This document shows, piece by piece, positions 1-10,169 of a stretch of 26,462 nucleotides of DNA. Under the pieces are notes generated by a model. The model was not told the DNA's origin and ran no database searches. It saw nothing but the letters and a program-made list of their open reading frames with translations. Within the stretch, counting starts at the first letter, position 1; every line of letters starts with the position of its first letter. The stretch is from Kiritimatiellia bacterium (GTDB taxonomy: Bacteria; Verrucomicrobiota; Kiritimatiellia; RFP12; UBA1067). The DNA lies in contig JAFRBA010000073.1 in the NCBI GenBank assembly GCA_017405115.1, positions 1 through 26,462 on the forward strand, written 5' to 3'. The position numbers and the translations under genes are program-made.

Positions 1-84
1 GGTTCTTCAAAGAATTTAGTGGAATGATATGCCGTTGTTGAATGAGAAACTCCGAGCCGTGGGGCTCTCGCTACCGCTCCGCCG
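1..84. repeat. Left terminal and subterminal inverted repeat of the IS
   Basis: The outer part (1-23) and inner block (46-84) are matched inverted at 1637-1659 and 1573-1611. The inner block holds two fully conserved cores, GAAACTCCGA and TCTCGCTACCGCTCC, separated by a 10-bp variable stretch. Probably transposase binding sites. Confidence 0.85.
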
Positions 85-265
85 AATGAGGTGCGCTTCG
101 CGGCAAGCATTCGCGTTCCACGGCGAGAATGTCGGTTGCGAGGGTGCGCGGCGGGGTGCCCGGCCGGCCGCGCGCGCCTCCAAAGCGCAGCGCGGTATTA
201 GGCCGGGTCGCCGCGCCATGAATTGTGGCGCGTTGGAGGGGCTTTGCAGAGACGCGTTCTATCGG

Positions 266-1528
266 CTACAGCGTCGCGCCTACGCGGACGAAGTCAGGGC
301 GCATGTCGAGCTTGCCGCAGTAGAAGAGGATGACCGTGCGGAAGTTCTCGAAGTTGCGATAGCCCTTGGCGGTGGCCTTGAGCGCCTGAATCGTCGTGTT
401 GAAGCCCTCTGTGAGGGCGTTGTTGATGCGGCTGTCGAACCACGCCAGAAGGCCGTAGAGGTGATTCTTCAGCGTGTTGGCGACCTTGACCATGTGCTTG
501 AGTCCGGACTTGACGACCTGTTCGTACCAGAACGTGAAGTTGGCCTTGGCCATGAACTTGTCCCGGCTCTTCCAGAACCACCCGAACAGTTCCTTGAGCG
601 CCCAGGCCTTGCCCGTGTCGAGAGCGCATTTCAGCAGGTCGTTTCGGTGTGCTATGGCCTCGTCGCTCATGTGCTCGAATCCTGTCAGCCAGAGGTACTT
701 GCTCTTGGCGAGGCGCTTGTCGTCCGCCTCCAAAAGGCGTTTGTTCTCGCCTTTGCGCGTGTTGTCCACGCCCTCGTTGAGATGTGCTTCGATGTGGTAC
801 TTGTCGAACACCACGTCCGCGCAGGGCATGAGCTTGCGCACGGCGTTCTCGAACGGGGCGGACATGTCCATCGCCACGCCGCACACCATGTACTGCTGGA
901 GCGGGTTCAGCGCCTTCTCTATCAGGGCCGTGGCGCCTTTCTCGCTTCTGCCGCGCGCGACGTCCAGCACGCGATGTCTGTCAATGTCGGTCATGAGGCA
1001 GGCGAACGCCTCGGAGTCCTTGCCCTTCAGGAAGCTCTTCTCGTCCATGCCGACGAAGGATATCTCCTCCGCGTCGCGCCTCGCGAGGCCTCGTTTCACG
1101 GCGGCGGACATGATCTCGTGCGTCTGGAACCAGCTCAGGCGCAGCAGATCCCTGGCGTCCTTGACGCTCCTCGCGGCCTGGAGAACCCTTATCGCGAACG
1201 CCTCGAAGAGAAGCGTGAAGCGCGATCCCTTCTCCGCCCAGGGAAGCTCGATGACCTTGACCTTGTCGTCTGCGCACTTCACGCGCGGCGTCTTCGCGTG
1301 GATCAGCGTCTCGAACTGCATCGTGTCGAGATGCCTCCATGTCCGCTCGGGCTGTTGGTCGTGAAGCGGCATCAGCCTTCCGCATGCCGGGCAAATCGCG
1401 GAGCGCTTCGCATACTCAAGCCAGATGTCGATGCGGCGGGCGGCCACGTCAAGCTTCACGTCGGTTACATTCCACTCCTCGCCAAGGCCAAGGAGCGCGG
1501 CATAGTGTCTGTTGAGAATGTCTTCCAT
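266..1528 (-). CDS. ISL3-family transposase
   Basis: A 420-residue DDE transposase that would cut and rejoin the ends of the surrounding element. Visible features are an N-terminal zinc-ribbon motif CPACG (about 46-50), an HTH-like region (about 125-150), and acidic residues in contexts typical of ISL3: VGMDEKSF (D162), VAMDMSAPF (D221) and NNALTEGFN near the C terminus. FDKYHIEAHLNEGVD is also typical. An upstream in-frame ATG at 1546 exists, but it overlaps the -10 box. The ATG at 1528 is chosen because TATAAT ends 6 nt before it, as in other genes here. The length is normal for the family and the frame is intact, so the copy may be active. The second cysteine pair of the zinc ribbon is poorly conserved. 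Confidence 0.93.
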   Translation of the reverse strand: MEDILNRHYAALLGLGEEWNVTDVKLDVAARRIDIWLEYAKRSAICPACGRLMPLHDQQPERTWRHLDTMQFETLIHAKTPRVKCADDKVKVIELPWAEKGSRFTLLFEAFAIRVLQAARSVKDARDLLRLSWFQTHEIMSAAVKRGLARRDAEEISFVGMDEKSFLKGKDSEAFACLMTDIDRHRVLDVARGRSEKGATALIEKALNPLQQYMVCGVAMDMSAPFENAVRKLMPCADVVFDKYHIEAHLNEGVDNTRKGENKRLLEADDKRLAKSKYLWLTGFEHMSDEAIAHRNDLLKCALDTGKAWALKELFGWFWKSRDKFMAKANFTFWYEQVVKSGLKHMVKVANTLKNHLYGLLAWFDSRINNALTEGFNTTIQALKATAKGYRNFENFRTVILFYCGKLDMRPDFVRVGATL

Positions 1529-1534
1529 GCGGAC

Positions 1535-1542
1535 ATTATACC
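1535..1542 (-). promoter_or_regulatory. -10 box of the transposase gene
   Basis: On the minus strand GGTATAAT is followed by 6 nt and the ATG at 1528, so transcription would begin at or next to the start codon. No good -35 is seen. It lies within the IS right end. Confidence 0.65.
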
Positions 1543-1572
1543 GCAAATGCAGAGCGGTTGCATGGCGCGAAG

Positions 1573-1659
1573 CGGTGGAGCGGTAGCGAGAACGCCAACC
1601 GTCGGAGTTTCAAACAGCGACTTTCAAGCGGCACTTTCCACTAAAAACTCCGAAGAGCC
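1573..1659. repeat. Right terminal and subterminal inverted repeat of the IS
   Basis: Inverted partner of 1-84. The boundary with the interrupted hsdS is placed after GAAGAGCC at 1659, because hsdS-like coding sequence resumes within a few codons. The transposase promoter lies just inside this end. Confidence 0.85.
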
Positions 1660-1978
1660 ATTAATGTGTACTCGAAGTGGAATACTTCGTAGAGTTTTCC
1701 CGGTTGCAATTGCAAGGCGAGAATTGACCATCAATCAAGATCAGCGCGCACTTACACTATGGCTGCCAGAAATGATTGAGTATGTATATTTAGCGCTCAA
1801 GTCGTTAGAATCCATCATCCTTTCGGATTATAAAAAATCAGGCACTACGGTGGAGAGTATCATTTGGAACAAGTTTGTTGACTTGCCCATCCCGCTGCCA
1901 CCTTTGAACGAGCAAAAACGAATTGTGAAGCGAGTTGAAGAGCTGAAAGCCACGACGAGAACGCTCGTAACCTTTTGA
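1660..1978 (+). pseudogene. hsdS: 3' fragment of an hsdS specificity gene, interrupted by the IS
   Basis: About 105 codons remain open from the IS boundary to TGA at 1976-1978. The reading shows the TRD signature TRSGILRR, then PVAI and NQDQRAL, and ends with the conserved-region helix LPPLNEQKRIVKRVEEL. These are hallmarks of the C-terminal half of a type I target-recognition domain followed by the coiled-coil conserved region. The 5' part lies beyond the IS, outside the window. The fragment points opposite to the hsdS halves at 2823-4259, with a recombinase between, as expected for a silent or exchangeable specificity cassette. It has no start codon of its own. It is more AT-rich than the glycosidase genes, as hsdS genes often are. 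Confidence 0.85.
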
Positions 1979-1990
1979 CGCTTCGTTTCA

Positions 1991-2030
1991 CTATCATAGC
2001 AGAACTAATGAAAGGACACTGCTATGATAG
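1991..2030. repeat. 12-bp inverted repeat enclosing the recombinase ribosome site and start codon
   Basis: CTATCATAGCAG at 1991-2002 is repeated perfectly inverted as CTGCTATGATAG at 2019-2030, with a 16-nt spacer. The spacer contains AAAGGA (2011-2016), the likely Shine-Dalgarno sequence. The ATG of the recombinase (2024-2026) is inside the right arm. It could be an autoregulatory operator, an mRNA hairpin hiding the start, or a recombinase binding site. No second copy was found in this window. Confidence 0.8.
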
Positions 2031-2833
2031 ACCTCGAAAAATTCTCCGCGTTCCTGCGGAAGACCAACAAGTCGGCCAACACGGTTGCCTCGTACTGCTT
2101 TGCGGCAAGGCAATACACAACGCACTTTGGAGAGTTCACGAAGAAGAACCTTCTCCTCTACAAGGCGTTCTTAATAGAACGCTTCAAACCGAAAACGGTA
2201 AACATCCGGCTTCTCGCCATGAACGCCTACGCAACATGCATCAGCAGACCGACATTGAAGATGCCACTTATCCGCATCCAGCAGAAGCCGTTTCTGGAGA
2301 ATGTCATAAGCGACGCGGACTACGCCTACTTCAAGCGGAAGCTGAACAACCCGGCGGAGCGCTACTGGTATTTCGTCATCCGATTTCTCGCTGCGACAGG
2401 GGCGCGTATAAGCGAACTCCTGCAGCTGAAAGTCGAACACGTCACAGCCGGGCACATTGACATCTATTCCAAGGGCGGCAAGATGAGACGAATATATATC
2501 CCGCAGAAACTTAAAGAGGAGGCGTTGACATGGCTCGCATCACGCGGCCAGTCATCGGGTTTCCTCTTCATCAACCGAAGCGGCGAACGCATTACGGCGC
2601 GGGGCATTGCCGCACAACTTAAGAAACTCGCCATAAAGTACAAGTTGAATCCTGCGGTCGTTTACCCGCACTCTTTCCGGCATCGTTTCGCCAAGAACTT
2701 TCTGGAGAAGTTCAACGACATATCGCTCCTTGCCGACCTAATGGGACACGAGAGCATCGAAACGACACGCATCTACCTTCGACGCACCAGCACAGAGCAA
2801 CGCTCCATCGTCGACAAGGTCGTCACATGGTGA
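2024..2833 (+). CDS. Tyrosine recombinase (DNA invertase type) beside hsdS
   Basis: A 269-residue tyrosine recombinase, which cuts and rejoins DNA through a phosphotyrosine intermediate. It has an N-terminal SAM-like core-binding domain (about 1-85) and a catalytic domain with ATGARISELL (R128), a candidate lysine in the beta-hairpin YSKGGK (K150), HSFRHRF (H216, R219), LMGHESIETT (H242) and the nucleophile in TRIYLRR (Y251). The catalytic set is therefore complete. AAAGGA precedes the ATG by 7 nt. It lies 45 nt after the hsdS fragment on the same strand and overlaps the minus-strand hsdS end by 11 bp. Stand-alone recombinases of this size beside opposed hsdS genes invert TRD segments in known phase-variable type I systems, the likely role here. 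A general integrase is the alternative. Confidence 0.92.
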   Translation: MIDLEKFSAFLRKTNKSANTVASYCFAARQYTTHFGEFTKKNLLLYKAFLIERFKPKTVNIRLLAMNAYATCISRPTLKMPLIRIQQKPFLENVISDADYAYFKRKLNNPAERYWYFVIRFLAATGARISELLQLKVEHVTAGHIDIYSKGGKMRRIYIPQKLKEEALTWLASRGQSSGFLFINRSGERITARGIAAQLKKLAIKYKLNPAVVYPHSFRHRFAKNFLEKFNDISLLADLMGHESIETTRIYLRRTSTEQRSIVDKVVTW

Positions 2834-3467
2834 GCGGCTTTATTACCGCTCGCAACTCCTCAATTTTGGCAACAATCCTCTTCTGCTCCGCAAGAGGCGG
2901 AAGAGGAATCTGAATATCGCACATCTTTTCTTGATTTAACTTGGGGACTGTAGTACCTGTCACATAAGGCATCAAATCCAAAATATCCAATGTGCATACA
3001 AGATAAATATGGTTGATGCCGTCGCAAGGTCGCAGAACGTGGGCATGATTGTTCACCCAAATCTTGCCATCCACACAGAATGCTGATTTGTCACCCTTAC
3101 CCCATTTAGCACCATCCTCACCAAGCAACACAAGCGGCTCGTCAAATATAAAATCAGAAACGAAGTCTTGGATGCAAGTCGCGCCATAGTATGGATATGG
3201 TCCAGGTTTTCTTTTCGATTTTGCAACAGGCTTCCTCTTTGAGTCCAGAATTTCACAAATCGCTCCCAGCCTCACCCACTCCCATGATTGTGGGATTGCA
3301 AACGGCGGATGGATAAGCTCGCTCTGGTTCTTGCAGGGGGACTTATGAGAAGTGGCAATCCTCTTCACAAGTTCGCTTGCCGGTTCATCGTTCGGGTCTT
3401 GCGGGACGAGTTTCCCGCGAATTGCAAGATCGAGAATCTTCTTGTCGATTTGCTTGCGCGTATTCAT
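2823..3467 (-). CDS. hsdS: HsdS half-subunit B (second TRD), downstream of an in-frame stop
   Basis: A 214-residue single-TRD half of a type I specificity subunit. It opens with the inter-TRD conserved segment (KKILDLAIRGKLVPQ, then NDEPASELVKRI), continues with a TRD starting near FAIPQSWEWVRLG, and ends with the conserved helix LPPLAEQKRIVAKIEEL. A complete HsdS normally has two TRDs and 400 or more residues. The ATG at 3467 has no recognisable ribosome site. The frame is continuous upstream through eight codons and a single TAG (3494-3492) into the preceding half. It is therefore either the second half of one HsdS broken by a nonsense mutation, or a half-subunit made by reinitiation that pairs with the first half. 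Its 3' end overlaps the recombinase end. Confidence 0.85.
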   Translation of the reverse strand: MNTRKQIDKKILDLAIRGKLVPQDPNDEPASELVKRIATSHKSPCKNQSELIHPPFAIPQSWEWVRLGAICEILDSKRKPVAKSKRKPGPYPYYGATCIQDFVSDFIFDEPLVLLGEDGAKWGKGDKSAFCVDGKIWVNNHAHVLRPCDGINHIYLVCTLDILDLMPYVTGTTVPKLNQEKMCDIQIPLPPLAEQKRIVAKIEELRAVIKPLTM

Positions 3468-3491
3468 CCAGTTATTTGTTGTTGCATCAAG

Positions 3492-8387
<4,896 letters not shown>

Positions 8388-8403
<16 letters not shown>

Positions 8404-8498
8404 ATCTTGTCTCCCAGCCGATCTGATTCCGTGACAAACCGATTCTTGATATCCTCCTCAGTCATGTCATGTTTGTCAAGCTTGGAAGTCAATTTCAT
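8388..8498 (-). CDS. 36-residue ORF with strong ribosome site, overlapping the hsdR start
   Basis: Small reading frame MKLTSKLDKHDMTEEDIKNR and 16 further residues. AGGAGGC lies 7 nt before its ATG (8498), the best Shine-Dalgarno sequence in this operon. It ends with TGA at 8390-8388, 16 nt inside hsdR. It may be a leader peptide that couples hsdR translation to its own. The stretch MTEEDIKNRFVT also resembles the extreme N terminus of another HsdR subfamily, so it may instead be a remnant of an earlier restriction gene. No function can be assigned. Confidence 0.4.
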
Positions 8499-8637
8499 CT
8501 TTTCTGCCTCCTTTCACCTTTACAGCCAGCGCCCACACCGCCTCCGTCAGCACCGCCGGAGACGTGCCCATGCCCGCGAACCGCCTACGTGCAGCGCACT
8601 TCGGCGCGACATGTGTTATGAGATTATTTGACGACAT
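8476..8637 (-). pseudogene. 53-residue ORF resembling the N terminus of a CARF-type CRISPR accessory protein
   Basis: The ATG at 8637 overlaps the fic stop by 14 nt and the frame runs 53 codons to TGA at 8478-8476. Residues 21-37 read AGMGTSPAVLTEAVWAL. This resembles the first strand, glycine loop and helix of Csm6/NE0113-type CARF proteins (G-x-x-P-x-V-x-T-E). Such proteins run to a few hundred residues, so this would be only a 5' remnant, perhaps truncated when the restriction operon was joined to fic. The similarity is short and from memory; a chance ORF is possible. Confidence 0.35.
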
Positions 8638-9997
8638 AGTAGCCCCCTGTCTTCTTGCTGCCGCGATGCTCAATCTTACCCGCCTTGACCAGCGCGGCGA
8701 CGGCACGTTTGACGGTGGCCCGGCTCTGCGAGACGACGGAAGCCAAGTAGGGAAGTTGTGTTCCTGGATGCGTCGCAACCAACCGCACCAAGCGCTCATT
8801 TAATGGCTCATTTAATGGCTCAATCGCGCCACCCGAAAAGACACAGTTGAGCTGGTAGCGCGTCTGCGGGCCGTCATTGACGGCAAAGACCGCGCCGTCA
8901 GCCACAAGTTGCGCGAGATCGCGCTCCGCCGAACGCTTTGACACCTTTGCCATGCGCACCCATTTCGACGCCGAAAGTCCGGCCTTCACGCCCTCTTCGC
9001 CGTCCTCGAACATCCGCAGGATCACCTTCTTCGCGCGTTCCGTAAATGCGGACTCGTACTTTGCGAGATAAGCCCGCTTCGCCGCAATGAACTTCACAGC
9101 CGCCACAAACCCTTCAATCGTCTCGGTCAGCACAGGGATGAAGAACGCCGCCCAATTCGTCCAGTCCAGCGAACGCGACGCCTCGTTGATCTCGTCGTAG
9201 TAGGCGACACGGTGGCGGGCAATGACGGTAGAAACCGGAAGGACGAGGGGGAGCCCCAGTCCTTCTGCGAGCGTCTTCGCGACAATCGCACGCCCCACGC
9301 GCCCATTGCCGTCCTCGAACGGATGGATTGACTCAAAGTGCGGATGGAGCATCGCTGCTTTCAGAGCGACCTCCACTGGTTTTTCCACTGGGACCCTCCA
9401 CATCTTCAAGAACGTGCGGATTTCGTTCGGCACCTGTTCGCTCGGCGGCGCTTCATAGCGAATCTCAACCGTGCCGTCGGCACGCCGACGAACGACCCTC
9501 ATCGGCTCGGCATGTTTGCGGAAATCACCGATGGCGATCTTGTCTTCGCGGCCGGATAGAAGAGCCTTATGCCATCTCTTAAGAAGAGATTCTGTGAGCG
9601 GTTTGTCCCAGTCTCTGCGTACGGCAAGCACCATCTGCGCGACGCCTTCCGCCCGAACATCCTTCGTGAAGCCCTTCGGCGCGTACGTAACACCAAGAAC
9701 CTTGCAGATAGACGACATTACTACACTCTCGTCAACGTTAACGCCTTCTATGGCACTCGTCTTCACTGCCTCCTGCGCGAGCGCCCGCGCAACCGCTTCC
9801 GGATCCTGCGGCTTTCTGAGGAACTTCCGCGCCCTCAACAATGCATCCTTAAACGCCACAAGTTCATCCTTAAGCGCGACCCGGTCAACTGTCGCGTTCG
9901 GCCATCCTTTCTGCTGCCAGACGAAGTTCATGTCAGCATCTCCTTCATGTCCCAGAAACTGTTTTCCATAGTTTTGGTAGTCCATCCTTCTGATCAC
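8624..9997 (-). CDS. Fic-family AMP transferase with C-terminal winged helices
   Basis: A 457-residue Fic protein, predicted to transfer AMP (or another nucleotide moiety) to a protein hydroxyl. The N-terminal region resembles DUF4172 (about 5-100) and contains the inhibitory-helix motif TSAIEG (80-85). The catalytic loop HPFEDGNGRVGR (225-236) has all consensus residues, with H225 the catalytic base. The C-terminal third looks like two winged-helix DNA-binding segments (about 330-390 and 405-455). The segment between them includes a duplicated EPLN caused by a 12-bp DNA repeat. The GTG at 9997 lies 8 nt after TATAAT and fits leaderless initiation; ATG at 9985 is the alternative, but its AGAAGG is too close to act as a ribosome site. 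It heads the operon that continues into hsdR-hsdM-hsdS, so a regulatory link to restriction is plausible but unproven. Confidence 0.92.
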   Translation of the reverse strand: MIRRMDYQNYGKQFLGHEGDADMNFVWQQKGWPNATVDRVALKDELVAFKDALLRARKFLRKPQDPEAVARALAQEAVKTSAIEGVNVDESVVMSSICKVLGVTYAPKGFTKDVRAEGVAQMVLAVRRDWDKPLTESLLKRWHKALLSGREDKIAIGDFRKHAEPMRVVRRRADGTVEIRYEAPPSEQVPNEIRTFLKMWRVPVEKPVEVALKAAMLHPHFESIHPFEDGNGRVGRAIVAKTLAEGLGLPLVLPVSTVIARHRVAYYDEINEASRSLDWTNWAAFFIPVLTETIEGFVAAVKFIAAKRAYLAKYESAFTERAKKVILRMFEDGEEGVKAGLSASKWVRMAKVSKRSAERDLAQLVADGAVFAVNDGPQTRYQLNCVFSGGAIEPLNEPLNERLVRLVATHPGTQLPYLASVVSQSRATVKRAVAALVKAGKIEHRGSKKTGGYYVVK

Positions 9998-10005
9998 TAC
10001 CCAGA

Positions 10006-10013
10006 ATTATACC
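10006..10013 (-). promoter_or_regulatory. Extended -10 promoter of the fic-hsd operon
   Basis: TGGTATAAT on the minus strand, 8 nt before the GTG at 9997. It is the only -10-like box of this type found upstream of the fic-to-hsdS genes. Confidence 0.7.
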
Positions 10014-10055
10014 AAATTCTCCTGCGGTATCTGGGCGACTCTGGTCTATACAGCC

Positions 10056-10104
10056 CTTTCTTTATCACTTTCTTTTATACTTTCTATGCACTTTCTTTAT
10101 CACT
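10056..10104. repeat. Pair of 14-bp direct repeats upstream of the fic promoter
   Basis: CTTTCTTTATCACT occurs at 10056-10069 and again at 10091-10104, 35 bp apart, with related CTTTCT-type motifs between. The stretch is strikingly pyrimidine-rich on the plus strand within GC-rich DNA. It lies about 45-95 bp upstream of the fic -10 box and could be an operator array. It also lies just after the GH2-like gene end, so a 3' role is possible. Confidence 0.55.
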
Positions 10105-10107
10105 CCC

Positions 10108-10140
10108 ACGGCTTTTCACAGGGCAGCGGAAGAGACCGCA
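10108..10140 (-). repeat. Dispersed 33-bp element, copy 1, downstream of the GH2-like gene
   Basis: 30 of 33 bases match 13761-13793. Read on the minus strand it starts 29 nt after the stop at 10170 and contains a small hairpin, GCGG-TCTCTT-CCGC. Two of the three differences between the copies fall in the hairpin loop. It may be a 3'-end RNA structure or a small repeat family. No T-run follows. Confidence 0.6.
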
Positions 10141-10169
10141 GTCGCGGAGCGGGAGCGGCGCGGGCGAGG

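Larger units (their letters stand above)
1..1659 (-). mobile_element. ISL3-family insertion sequence, complete to both visible ends
   Basis: The element carries one transposase gene on the minus strand. Its ends are inverted: positions 1-23 read GGTTCTTC...TTTAGTGGA, and the reverse complement of 1637-1659 reads GGCTCTTC...TTTAGTGGA, 18 of 23 identical. A second, subterminal inverted block is at 46-84 and 1573-1611, 32 of 39 identical. GG(C/T)TCTTC ends are typical of the ISL3 family. Bases 85-265, between the left subterminal repeat and the transposase stop, show no convincing gene. The target duplication cannot be tested because the left flank is outside the window; the eight bases after the right end are ATTAATGT (1660-1667). 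The element sits inside an hsdS gene. That the window begins at the IS end suggests an assembly break at a multicopy repeat. Confidence 0.9.

Noticed and set aside
16..219. A 67-codon minus-strand frame in the IS left end
   Set aside because: It runs into the terminal repeat, is rich in Arg and Ala, and has no motif or ribosome site.
29..1978. A 649-codon plus-strand frame across the IS into the hsdS fragment
   Set aside because: The first 500 or so codons are antisense to the transposase and end repeats. Only the part after 1659 is real coding sequence, so the long frame is a chance fusion.
10056..10140. CRISPR array
   Set aside because: There are only two copies each of two unrelated short repeats and no regular spacer series.
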